DNA from: Microbacterium sp. LWH3-1.2
GTDB taxonomy: Bacteria; Actinomycetota; Actinomycetes; Actinomycetales; Microbacteriaceae
Length of the DNA stretch: 64,000 nt
Direction: 5' to 3'
Assembly: GCF_040675855.1 (NCBI RefSeq)
Contig: NZ_JBEGIK010000001.1
Location: 3,410,001-3,474,000, forward strand
Below, one piece after another: positions 26,950 to 34,911 of the stretch. A program made the translations under genes and the position numbers. The notes under the pieces are model-generated. The model was not told where the DNA came from. It worked only from the letters and a program-made list of their open reading frames with translations, and did no database searches. Position 1 is the stretch's first letter, and every line of letters begins with the position of its first letter.

Positions 26950-27579
26950 CTATGCGTGAAGCCGGTCCGCGGGCGGAACCGTTGCCGCATCCTGGGGCAC
27001 GCGACCCGACACCCAGCGCTGGAGCACGCCCTCGGGGACGTCCTCGCGGACGAGGGCGAACGCATAGTGGTCGCGCCAATCCCCGTCGATGTGGATGAAG
27101 CGGCGACGCAGCCCTTCGTAGCGGAAGCCGAGCTTCTCGACCACCCGCAGGCTCGCACGGTTCTCGGGGCGGATGCAGATCTCCATGCGGTGCAGTCGCA
27201 GCTCCGAGAAGCAGATGTCGGTGGCGAGCGCCACCGCCGTCGGCGTGATGCCGCGGCCCGCGAACCGCTCGCTCACCCAGTACCCGATCGTGGCGGACGC
27301 CAGCGAGCCGCGGGCGACCCCCCACACGTTGAGCTGGCCGGCGACCTCACCGTCGGACTCCATGACGAAGGGCACTCCGACGCCGTCGCGGTACTGCTGG
27401 AGCAGCCGGCGAATGCCGACGCGCATGTCGAACGACACGGGACCGTCCGGACTCGTCGCCTCCCACGGGCGCAGCCAGCCGCGGTTGGAGAGCAGCTCGT
27501 TCTGCAGCACGCGAGCGTCGCGCTGGCGAACGAGCCGGATCGCCACCGAGCCGTGTCTGCGGGGAGCCGACAGATCCAC
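26950..27579 (-). CDS. GNAT-family N-acetyltransferase (RimJ/RimL-like)
   Basis: The 209-residue protein has the GNAT acetyl-CoA fold: IRLVRQRDARVLQNELLSN at the N-terminus, GEVAGQLNVWGV, IGYWVSERFAGRGITPTAV (motif A, binds acetyl-CoA pyrophosphate) and ENRASLRVVEKLGFRYEGL (motif B). This arrangement is that of the ribosomal-protein alanine acetyltransferases. The start is GTG at 27579, after GAGGGGGT. It lies 23 bases downstream of galU on the same strand, so it may be co-transcribed with it. Confidence 0.85.
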   Translation of the reverse strand: MDLSAPRRHGSVAIRLVRQRDARVLQNELLSNRGWLRPWEATSPDGPVSFDMRVGIRRLLQQYRDGVGVPFVMESDGEVAGQLNVWGVARGSLASATIGYWVSERFAGRGITPTAVALATDICFSELRLHRMEICIRPENRASLRVVEKLGFRYEGLRRRFIHIDGDWRDHYAFALVREDVPEGVLQRWVSGRVPQDAATVPPADRLHA

Positions 27580-27602
27580 GAGACCCCCTCGAACGGGCGG
27601 CG

Positions 27603-28490
27603 TCAGAGGTTCGCCGCGAAATCCTTGAACCAGGGACGCAGTGCGGGACCGAGATCTTCGCGATCGGCCGCCAGCTGCACGATGGCCTTGATGTAGTCCA
27701 CCCTATCGCCGGTGTCATAGCGACGGCCACGGAAAACGACGCCGTAGACGCCGGGGCCCGCCGGGTCGGCAGCGAGCTCTTGCAGGGCGTCGGTGAGCTG
27801 GATCTCGCCGCCCTTGCCCGGCTCCGTGCGCTCGAGGATCTCGAACACGTTCGGCGACAGCACGTAGCGGCCGATCACGGCGAGGTTCGACGGGGCGTCC
27901 TCGGGCTGGGGCTTCTCGACGAGGCCGTTGACCTTCACGATGCCGTTGCCGTCGGTGGACTCCACCGACGCGACGCCGTAGAGGTGGATGTGCTCGGGAT
28001 CGACCTCCATGAGGGCGATGATCGCCGCGCCGGTGCGCTCGTGCTCCGCGATCATGGTGGTGAGCAGCTCGTCGCGCTCGTCGATGAGGTCGTCACCGAG
28101 CATGACGGCGAACGACGAGTCGCCGACGTGGGCCTTGGCGCGAAGCACCGCGTGGCCGAGGCCCTTGGGCTCGCCCTGGCGCACGAAGTGGATGTCGGCG
28201 AGGTCGCTCGACTCCAGCACACGGTGCAGCCGGTCGGTGTCGCCCTTGTCCTTCAGCTTCTCCTCCAGTTCGGGGACCGAGTCGAAGTGATTCGAGATCG
28301 CGTTCTTGTTGCGCCCGATGATGACGAGGATGTCGTCGATGCCGGCCTGGGCGGCCTCTTCGACCACGTACTGGATCGCCGGCTTGTCGACGACGGGGAG
28401 CATCTCCTTCGGCATCGCCTTCGTTGCGGGGAGGAAGCGGGTACCGAGGCCCGCAGCGGGGATGACTGCCTTGATGGAGGTATGCGCCAT
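27603..28490 (-). CDS. galU: UTP-glucose-1-phosphate uridylyltransferase
   Basis: The 295-residue enzyme makes UDP-glucose for cell-envelope and storage glycans. The nucleotide-binding N-terminus is KAVIPAAGLGTRFLPATKAM, followed by KEMLPVVDKPAIQYVVEEA, RQGEPKGLGHAVL, VMLGDDLID, VEKP and GRYVLSPNVFEIL. All are diagnostic for bacterial GalU. The ATG at 28490 lies six bases after the minus-strand box TAGACT, so translation probably starts at the first base of the message. It is divergent from the cyclo-ligase gene. Confidence 0.95.
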   Translation of the reverse strand: MAHTSIKAVIPAAGLGTRFLPATKAMPKEMLPVVDKPAIQYVVEEAAQAGIDDILVIIGRNKNAISNHFDSVPELEEKLKDKGDTDRLHRVLESSDLADIHFVRQGEPKGLGHAVLRAKAHVGDSSFAVMLGDDLIDERDELLTTMIAEHERTGAAIIALMEVDPEHIHLYGVASVESTDGNGIVKVNGLVEKPQPEDAPSNLAVIGRYVLSPNVFEILERTEPGKGGEIQLTDALQELAADPAGPGVYGVVFRGRRYDTGDRVDYIKAIVQLAADREDLGPALRPWFKDFAANL

Positions 28491-28496
28491 GCTGAG

Positions 28497-28563
28497 AGTC
28501 TAGGTGCGGCGATCAGGCCTTCTCGGCCGAACGGACGGTGTGCGATACTCCGCGCCGTACAAT
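28497..28563. promoter_or_regulatory. divergent leaderless promoters, galU and 5-formyltetrahydrofolate cyclo-ligase
   Basis: The minus-strand TAGACT (28502 to 28497) is six bases before galU. The plus-strand TACAAT (28558-28563) is seven bases before the ATG at 28571. Both genes therefore have a box at the spacing expected for leaderless messages. Confidence 0.55.
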
Positions 28564-28570
28564 CGACACC

Positions 28571-29167
28571 ATGTCCGACGCCATCGCCGATGCGAAGCGC
28601 GCCCTGCGCGCCGAACTCCGCGAGCGGCGGCAGTGCCTCTCGCCGCAGGCGCGCGAAGCCGCCGAGGCGGGCATCCATGCTCAGCTCGACGCCCTCGTCG
28701 CCGAGAACGGCGCGCGCTCGATCTCGTGCTTCCTGTCGACCACGGCCGAGCCGGGGACCCGTTCTTTCGTGGCGGATGCCGTGGCCCGCGGCATCCGTGT
28801 CCTCCTTCCCGTCACGCGCACCGACGGCCTGCTCGACTGGGCTGTCGCAGGCCCCGACGGCGAGATCGCCGAAGGCATGTTCGGGCTGCCCGAACCCGTC
28901 GGCGAGCTGCTCGGACCGATCGCTGTCAACGACGTCGACCTTCTCATCATCCCCGCCGCCTCCGTCGACCGCACCGGGATGCGTCTGGGCTGGGGACGCG
29001 GGTTCTACGACAAGACCCTCGGGTCGATGGAGCGGTGTCCTCCCGTCTACGCGGTCGTGTTCGACTCGGAATTCGTGGACGAGCTGCCGAGCGACGAACT
29101 CGACGAGCGCGTCACCGGCGTCGTCACGCCCACGCGCACCATCACCCTCGCGCCCACGAGGCGCTGA
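28571..29167 (+). CDS. 5-formyltetrahydrofolate cyclo-ligase
   Basis: The 198-residue enzyme converts 5-formyltetrahydrofolate to methenyltetrahydrofolate with ATP. It shows AKRALRAELRERRQ (the basic phosphate-binding start), VAFF-like replacement ISCFLSTTAEPGTR, GMFGLPEPVGE and the typical GMRLGWGRGFYDKTL with the ATP-binding glycines. The ATG at 28571 is chosen over an upstream ATG at 28538 because TACAAT lies seven bases before it. It is probably the first gene of a unit with the FmdB-like gene and mscL. Confidence 0.9.
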   Translation: MSDAIADAKRALRAELRERRQCLSPQAREAAEAGIHAQLDALVAENGARSISCFLSTTAEPGTRSFVADAVARGIRVLLPVTRTDGLLDWAVAGPDGEIAEGMFGLPEPVGELLGPIAVNDVDLLIIPAASVDRTGMRLGWGRGFYDKTLGSMERCPPVYAVVFDSEFVDELPSDELDERVTGVVTPTRTITLAPTRR

Positions 29168-29188
29168 AAGCCGGAGACCGAGAGAACC

Positions 29189-29491
29189 ATGCCTACGTAC
29201 GCCTACGCCTGCAAGCAGTGCGGGCACCGCTTCGACGCGGTGCAGTCCTTCGCCGACCCGACCCTGACCGAGTGCCCCGAGTGCGGCGGAGCCCTGCGCA
29301 AGGAGTACGGGTCGATCGGCGTGACCTTCAACGGCTCGGGCTTCTACCGCACCGATTCCCGCGCGGGCTCGAAGGCGGGCGGCGACTCGGGATCGAGCGG
29401 CGGATCGGATGCCTCGGCTGGCGCGTCCTCGTCGACTTCGACATCATCGAAGACCGAGGCGAAAGCCTCGCCCGCGTCGTCCGGGGCCTGA
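29189..29491 (+). CDS. FmdB-type zinc-ribbon protein
   Basis: The 100-residue protein begins MPTYAYACKQCGHRF and has a second pair in TECPECGG: four cysteines in two CxxC knuckles, spaced as a zinc ribbon. After about residue 52 the chain is a low-complexity serine/glycine/alanine tail. FmdB-like ribbons are thought to regulate or accompany nucleic-acid or formamidase functions, but their role in actinobacteria is not defined. It lies 21 bases after the cyclo-ligase gene. Confidence 0.85.
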   Translation: MPTYAYACKQCGHRFDAVQSFADPTLTECPECGGALRKEYGSIGVTFNGSGFYRTDSRAGSKAGGDSGSSGGSDASAGASSSTSTSSKTEAKASPASSGA

Positions 29492-29534
29492 TCCTCCGGC
29501 GCCCCAGACGCGGGACGACACCCAGGGGGTACAC

Positions 29535-29972
29535 GTGATCAAGGGCTTCAAGGAATTCATTCTCCGCGGCAACGTCATCGACCTGGCGGTCGCCGTGGTC
29601 ATCGGCGCCGCGTTCACCGCGGTCGTCAACGCGATCGTCTCGAGCATCATCAACCCGCTGATCGAGCTCGTCTGGAAGCCGGACGCCAACGGCGCGATCG
29701 GCATTCCCGTCCAGGGACTGTGGGGAACGGTCACCTTCCCGATCAGCGACCTCATCAATGCGGTGATCGCCTTCCTCGCGGTCGCGATCGTCGTCTACTT
29801 CGTCTTCGTGCACCCCATGAACGTGCTCAAGGAGCGCGCCGCCGCGAAGGCCGGCATCACCCCGGCCGACGAGGAGCCGAAGCTGCCCACCGAGCAGGAG
29901 ATCCTGGTGCAGATCCGCGACATCCTGGAGCAGCAGGCCGCCGTCGCCGCGCCCCGGCCTGCGCAGTCCTAA
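29535..29972 (+). CDS. mscL: large-conductance mechanosensitive channel
   Basis: The 145-residue protein is MscL. The N-terminal amphipathic helix and first membrane segment read KGFKEFILRGNVIDLAVAVV and IGAAFTAVVNAIVSSIINPL. The periplasmic loop is followed by the second segment (ISDLINAVIAFLAVAIVVYF) and a C-terminal helical bundle (EQEILVQIRDILEQQ). It opens under membrane tension to release solutes during hypo-osmotic shock. The start is GTG at 29535 after GGGGGT. Its TAA overlaps the TAG of the opposing small gene, so the two genes end tail to tail. Confidence 0.95.
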   Translation: MIKGFKEFILRGNVIDLAVAVVIGAAFTAVVNAIVSSIINPLIELVWKPDANGAIGIPVQGLWGTVTFPISDLINAVIAFLAVAIVVYFVFVHPMNVLKERAAAKAGITPADEEPKLPTEQEILVQIRDILEQQAAVAAPRPAQS

Positions 29973-30187
29973 TAGTGCGGCGGGACGTCGCGCCGCAGGC
30001 GCTCGTCGTTCGGACCGGCTGACTCGGATGCCGCGTCCCCCTGACCTTCGCGACCCGCGGGGGGCGCGGCATCCGTGGTCTTCTCATCGGCCGGGATCGG
30101 CTCGGCCGTGGTTCCCGGCGCGGGCGTCAGCTTCGCGCGACGGGAGCCCTTGACGCGCTCGATACGCTGCCGGTCACTCGACGACAT
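29969..30187 (-). CDS. small charged protein downstream of the helicase-like gene
   Basis: This 72-residue reading frame starts with an ATG inside the last 14 bases of the preceding gene and ends tail to tail with mscL. The protein is polar, with a basic start (RQRIERVKGSRRAKLTP), an Ala/Glu/Asp-rich middle and a conserved-looking end RLRRDVPPHY. The overlap implies translational coupling to the helicase-like protein. I believe similar short genes occur behind that gene in related genomes, but I cannot check. No function known. Confidence 0.6.
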   Translation of the reverse strand: MSSSDRQRIERVKGSRRAKLTPAPGTTAEPIPADEKTTDAAPPAGREGQGDAASESAGPNDERLRRDVPPHY

Positions 30188-33100
30188 CGATGGGCTGGGT
30201 CTCGTTGTCGACCCGAGGAGCGTCGGGCGGCACGCCCAGCATCGCGGCGATGCGCTGCGCGACGTCCGCCGGGTCGCGGTAGAGGTCGAACGAGTGCACG
30301 CGCACGTAGTGCCAGCCGAGGCGCCGCAGGATCTGCGGGCGCAGCCGCAGCGACTCGCGCAGCGACTCGCCGATCGTCTCGGGGTCGCTCTCGACCACCA
30401 CCGCCTTGCCGTCGTACTGCGCGACGAGGGGCAGGAGGCCGCGATAGTGCACGTCCACGGAGAGCCCCGCGCGGCGGAGCTCCCGGGCCAGGGCGCGCGT
30501 GAGCGGGTCGGCGAGGTCCTCGAGGCGCGCCTCGCGCGAGCGGGCGGCGATACCGCCCAGGATCGACATGAGCGTCGCGGCACCGTACTCGAGGCGCCCG
30601 TCGTCGAACGCCGACGGTCGGATCGACGACACGATGACCATCGACCGCCGCGCGCGGGTCATGCCGACGGTGAGCAGCCGCTCGCCGTCGGGCGACGACA
30701 GGTCGCCGAAATCGCTCAGCACGCGGCCGTGCTTGGTGAGGCCGAAGCCGAGCGAGAAGATCACGCGGTCGCGGCTCTCGGCGACCGACTCCTCCAGGGT
30801 GAGCACCGCGAACGGCTCGGCCGTGTCGCGTGAGACGAAGTCGGCGACGTCGGAGCGCCCGGCGAACGCGGCCTCCGCTGCCGCGCGGATGCGTTCGGCG
30901 TGCCGCACACTCGCGGTGACCACCATGAGCGACTCGCTGCCGCGGTTGACGGCGTGCTCGACCACGAGCGTCACGACGCGGGCGACCTCGGAGTCGGGGC
31001 TTTCGACAGCCCCGGTGATGGGATCGGGCGCGCCGTTGCCGCCCTCGACGTAGTCGACCGCGAGGCTGCCGCGCCCCAGGTACGACCCGGCCCACGGGAG
31101 TGACACGAGCTCGCCGCCGTAGAACGCGTCGTTGACGAGCGCGGCGAGGTCCTCGCCACCGGCCCGGTAGCTGCGGGTGAGGGTCTCGACGGGCAGCAGT
31201 TCGGCGAGACGCTCGAACACGCTCGTCCCGTCGAACGGAACCTCGTCGTCGTCGCTGTCGGCGGGTGCGCCGTTCCCGGTGGGCGGGGGCGGCGCGGCGG
31301 CCGACATCGCGGACCCCGCCGATACCCGGAACGGGGTCGGCTTCTGCGTCACCGGGTCGCCGAAGGCCACGACCTGCCCCGCGCGGCGGAGCGCCGGCGA
31401 TGCTTCGGCGAGGCACAGGGCCGCGGCATCCGCCATCACCACGACGTCGAACGTGACCGCCTCGGGAATGCGGGGCACCTCGTAGGGCGAGGCGAGCCAC
31501 ACCGGCGCCACCGTCCGCGAGAGCGTCGGCGCCACCGCCGCCAGTTCGGCCGGGGTGATCGCGCCGCGCTTCAGAGCCTGCTTGAGCCCGTCGGCCTCGG
31601 AGCGGTGGTCGACGATGCCGATCCGCCACTGCGTCGCCAGATGGGCGGCGAGGAGAGGACCGGATGCTGCGGCATGGGCTTCGTCGACGAGCCGGAAGTC
31701 TCGCTCCAGCCGGTCGACGACGGCCGTGTTCGCACCGAGCACGGCGCGGTCCGTGCGAAGCAGCAGCTCCAGGGCGGACTGCCACCAGGCGAACTCGAGC
31801 TCGGCGGCCACCTGGTCTTCGGGCACGTGGCGCACCGACAGCTCGAGCAGAAGGGGCTCGAGGCCCATGGCGGCCAGCTCGGAGCGCAGCGTCGCGCGCT
31901 CCTTGAGGTTGTCGAACACGTCGGAATCGGCGGCGAGGCCGGCGAGCGTGCGCACGAGGTGCTTCACCGGGAGCGTCGCGAGACGGTCGGCGCCGGTGCG
32001 GCCGAGCACCGCGTCCACCTCGGCGAGCTCGGCCTCGACGCGCTGCCAGGCGACCTGGACGTCGCCGAGGCCCAGGGGCACCTCGGGCGTGACGCCCGCG
32101 TCGACGTAGCGCTGCCACTCGGTGCGCTGCTGCTGGATGCGCACCAGCGCCTCGTACATGTCGGGAACGTGGACGCCGGGGCGCAGGTACTCGCGCGACA
32201 GGCGCCGCAGGCGCCGCCGGTTGGCGCCGTTCATCTCCGGCGCGTCGCGACGCGGCGCGTGCGCCTGGATGAGCTCGGCGAGGGGGCGCTCGAAGACCGT
32301 GAGGCTGAACTTGTCGAGCGAGTCGCGGATGCCGCGGAGCAGGCGCAGATACACGCCGAGCTCTGCGACGGTCTGGAACGGACGCATGCGCGTCTGCGCG
32401 ATGAGCTCGTAGCCGCGCTCCAGCAGCGTCGGCACGTCGCTGCGGTGGAGCTTGCCGGCGAGCGCATGGGCGCCGCGAGCCTCTTCCACCGTCGCGAACG
32501 TGACGCCGTACCAGGGCGAGTCGTCGGGGCCGAAGCGGAACTCGCCGAGGCGCGCGGCGGCGGAGAGCTTGGCGGCCGCGTCGTCTCGGGTCGTCGCGAG
32601 ACTCGCGAGCGCTTCGGCGTCGAAGCGCGCCTCGGTCGTGGGGGCGACGCCCCGCTCGGCGAGTTCGGCGAGCTCGCGAAGGATGTCGAGCACCGACACC
32701 CCGAAATCGGGATGCTTCGCCGTAACGGCGGCGCGGTAGTCCCGGAGCACGCCCCGCAGCCGCACCAGCGCGTCGTCGATGTCGGAGACCTTGGGGGCGT
32801 CGGCCTTCTCATTGCGTCCGATCGCACGGATGAGGTCGCGCTGCAGGCGGTCGGGCGAGACGGCGAGGCCAGGGAGCCCGATCCCCGCGAGGCGGTGCCG
32901 CACGCCGTCGAGCGTCGAGCGTCGAGCGCTCACCACCAGCACGCGCTTGCCGTCGCGCACGAGCGCGCCGATCGCGTTGATGACGGTCTGCGTGCCGCCG
33001 GTGCCGGGCAGGGTGTGGATGACGAGGGATTGGCCGTCGGCGATGCGTGCGAGCACCCGCTCCTGCTCGGAGTCGGCGTCGAGCAGCAGCATGTCAGCGG

Positions 33101-33953
33101 CCGGCGCGCGGTCGTCGGGACTCGTCGGCACCGGTCCATCGCGGCGGATCGTGAGCGACTCGCGGTCGGCGACGTGCCCGGCGAGCGCGTTGAGCACGGG
33201 GTGATCGAGATCCGACGCGTCCAGCGCCATGTCGCCGCCGACGTCGGCGAAGGTCGACACGAGCAGACGCGGCTTCACGGCATAGCTGTCGATCGACGCG
33301 GTCAGGGCACGGAGGTGATCGATCACCGGCTGCGGCTTGAAGACGCCGCCCTCGTACGCGAGGGCGGCGAGGCCGCCGGCGTCGATCATGATGCCGAAGT
33401 TCGTGCGCATGGCACGGATCAGCTCGGGATTGACCACGAACGTGCCGTGCAGCTTGAGCTCGAAGTCGCCGTGGTGGCGCCGGATCGCGAGAGGCCGCAG
33501 CAGCACGGGCGCGCTCCACGTGATCCCCGCGACGCGCCAGCTCGCGAGACCGACGGCGAGGCGCACCGTGTCGAGGCCGCGGGTCGTGCGCAGCTCCTGG
33601 TCCTTCGCGGTGATGCTCTGGGCGGCGAGGCGCGCATTGCGCAGCGCCACCTCGTCGCGGAACAGGTTCGACAACAGCGTCGAGCGCCCGGTGATGAACT
33701 GAGGCAGGCTTCCGGGGTGCGCCTTCGTGATCTCGATCGCGGCATCCTGGCCGTCGACGAAGTGCAGGAGAGTCGACCTGCCGCCCAGGGCGGCGGACTG
33801 CAGCCGGAGCCGGTCGCGTTCGGTCTCGGCGACGTGCACGACCGTGACGTCGGGTTCGGCGAGACCCAGATCGCCCGGGGTCACGTCGTACCCGCGCTCG
33901 GCGTCTGATGTGCCCAACACGGCGCTGCGTTCTGCTCGCCACACACGTGCCAC
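30174..33953 (-). CDS. giant SF1-helicase-like protein with degenerate ATPase motifs
   Basis: The 1,259-residue protein has the layout of SF1 helicases of the DUF4011/UvrD-like group with a C-terminal nuclease-like domain (SVDVHYRGLLPLVAQYDGKA, RLRPQILRRLGWHYVRVHSF). The motifs that should hydrolyse ATP are altered. Walker A reads LPGTGGTQT where GPPGTGKT is expected, so the lysine is lost. Walker B reads VVVMADAAAL where the DEA/S pair is expected. Motif III reads FGDPVTQKP instead of GDPKQLPP. A late arginine motif (VGMTRARRSMVIV) remains. It is therefore probably not an active helicase. The GTG at 33953 is the first plausible start. The gene is coupled to the small gene at 30187. Confidence 0.82.
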   Translation of the reverse strand: MARVWRAERSAVLGTSDAERGYDVTPGDLGLAEPDVTVVHVAETERDRLRLQSAALGGRSTLLHFVDGQDAAIEITKAHPGSLPQFITGRSTLLSNLFRDEVALRNARLAAQSITAKDQELRTTRGLDTVRLAVGLASWRVAGITWSAPVLLRPLAIRRHHGDFELKLHGTFVVNPELIRAMRTNFGIMIDAGGLAALAYEGGVFKPQPVIDHLRALTASIDSYAVKPRLLVSTFADVGGDMALDASDLDHPVLNALAGHVADRESLTIRRDGPVPTSPDDRAPAADMLLLDADSEQERVLARIADGQSLVIHTLPGTGGTQTVINAIGALVRDGKRVLVVSARRSTLDGVRHRLAGIGLPGLAVSPDRLQRDLIRAIGRNEKADAPKVSDIDDALVRLRGVLRDYRAAVTAKHPDFGVSVLDILRELAELAERGVAPTTEARFDAEALASLATTRDDAAAKLSAAARLGEFRFGPDDSPWYGVTFATVEEARGAHALAGKLHRSDVPTLLERGYELIAQTRMRPFQTVAELGVYLRLLRGIRDSLDKFSLTVFERPLAELIQAHAPRRDAPEMNGANRRRLRRLSREYLRPGVHVPDMYEALVRIQQQRTEWQRYVDAGVTPEVPLGLGDVQVAWQRVEAELAEVDAVLGRTGADRLATLPVKHLVRTLAGLAADSDVFDNLKERATLRSELAAMGLEPLLLELSVRHVPEDQVAAELEFAWWQSALELLLRTDRAVLGANTAVVDRLERDFRLVDEAHAAASGPLLAAHLATQWRIGIVDHRSEADGLKQALKRGAITPAELAAVAPTLSRTVAPVWLASPYEVPRIPEAVTFDVVVMADAAALCLAEASPALRRAGQVVAFGDPVTQKPTPFRVSAGSAMSAAAPPPPTGNGAPADSDDDEVPFDGTSVFERLAELLPVETLTRSYRAGGEDLAALVNDAFYGGELVSLPWAGSYLGRGSLAVDYVEGGNGAPDPITGAVESPDSEVARVVTLVVEHAVNRGSESLMVVTASVRHAERIRAAAEAAFAGRSDVADFVSRDTAEPFAVLTLEESVAESRDRVIFSLGFGLTKHGRVLSDFGDLSSPDGERLLTVGMTRARRSMVIVSSIRPSAFDDGRLEYGAATLMSILGGIAARSREARLEDLADPLTRALARELRRAGLSVDVHYRGLLPLVAQYDGKAVVVESDPETIGESLRESLRLRPQILRRLGWHYVRVHSFDLYRDPADVAQRIAAMLGVPPDAPRVDNETQPIDVVE

Positions 33954-34127
33954 CCTAAAGGCGACGTGTGCACGGCTCTTGCAATGGACCTGAGTTTCGC
34001 GGTATTGGACGGTGCCGGCGACCGCGCTCGGAGTGCCCTTCCTCCCCCGCCACCATCAGGACGGCAGACTTCACAGATCGCGGAGACGACCGACCACGGC
34101 GTCCGCGGGCCGCGCCAGGATGGTCGC

Positions 34128-34727
34128 ATGACCTCCGAGGATCCGCCCCGCTACCGCGTCCACCCGTCGCCCATCGGCGACATCCTCATCGTCACGACAG
34201 CCGACGGCATCGTGACCCTCCACCCCTTCGACGGCCCCCTGCACGCCAAGATCGAGCGCGTCGCACTGCAGCTGCGCGCCCTTCCGGTCCCTGACGACGA
34301 TACGGATGCCGCCACCGCGGCCTCCGCCACCACCGAGGCCTTCGAGAGCGCGGTGGCGCAGCTCGACGAGTACTTCGACGGCGACCGGGAGGAGTTCGAC
34401 CTGCCGCTGGACTGGCGACTCGTCCGCGGGTTCACGCGCGCCGCGCTGGAGGCCGTGTGCGACATCCCCTACGGCGAGACCGCCAGCTACGGCGAGGTCG
34501 CGATCGCGGCCGGCATCCCCCGAGCTGCGCGCGCTGTCGGCACCGCGTGCGCGACGACGCCGTTCTCCGTGGTGGTCCCGGTTCACCGGGTCGTCCGCGC
34601 CGACGGCTCCCTCGGCGAATACGGCGGGCGGCCCGAGGTGAAGCGGTTCCTGGTCGACCTCGAACAGGGCCCTGCCGTCGCGCCGGCGCCATCGGCCGCC
34701 CGGCGCGACGCCGCGACGGCGGACTGA
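34128..34727 (+). CDS. alkyltransferase-like protein (MGMT fold, acceptor cysteine replaced)
   Basis: The 199-residue protein has the MGMT/Ogt fold: an N-terminal RNase-H-like domain (IGDILIVTTADGIVTLHPF) and the DNA-binding domain with LEAVCDIPYGETASYGEVAI, AARAVGTACATTPFSVVVP and DGSLGEYGG. In true O6-alkylguanine-DNA methyltransferases the active site reads PCHRV; here it is PVHRV, with codon GTT, so the alkyl-accepting cysteine is missing. It therefore resembles alkyltransferase-like proteins, which bind alkylated guanine and recruit nucleotide excision repair, though those usually carry tryptophan. The ATG at 34128 follows CAGGAT by six bases. Confidence 0.85.
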   Translation: MTSEDPPRYRVHPSPIGDILIVTTADGIVTLHPFDGPLHAKIERVALQLRALPVPDDDTDAATAASATTEAFESAVAQLDEYFDGDREEFDLPLDWRLVRGFTRAALEAVCDIPYGETASYGEVAIAAGIPRAARAVGTACATTPFSVVVPVHRVVRADGSLGEYGGRPEVKRFLVDLEQGPAVAPAPSAARRDAATAD

Positions 34728-34768
34728 GGCGGGACCCCAGGCTGCGGGCGTGTAGGCCGCCCGCACGC

Positions 34769-34803
34769 CGCGAGGCCCGCGCGGCTCGCCCGCGGGCCTC
34801 GCG
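34769..34803 (+). terminator. strong hairpin terminator after the alkyltransferase-like gene
   Basis: A perfect 13-base stem CGCGAGGCCCGCG (34769-34781) and CGCGGGCCTCGCG (34791-34803) has a nine-base loop. It lies about 40 bases after the stop. It is followed by only two T residues, so it is probably a rho-dependent or stem-driven terminator. Confidence 0.7.
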
Positions 34804-34852
34804 TTCCCGCCCGTGAGCACGCGCAGGCCGCCGAGGACGATACCCCGAGTGG

Positions 34853-34858
34853 TAGGGT
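34853..34858 (+). promoter_or_regulatory. -10 box of the LuxR gene promoter
   Basis: TAGGGT sits 53 bases before the chosen GTG, implying a leader of roughly 45 bases with a GGAAGCAGG ribosome site. Confidence 0.45.
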
Positions 34859-34911
34859 CGACGCTACGAAAGAGGCGGCGAGGACGCCGTCACGCCGGAA
34901 GCAGGTCAGCC

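Noticed and set aside
31605..33908. Long open frame (767 codons) on the plus strand opposite the helicase-like gene
   Set aside because: It mirrors the coding strand, is rich in Arg, Gly, His and Asp without any known motif, and has no ribosome site. It is the usual shadow frame in high-G+C DNA.
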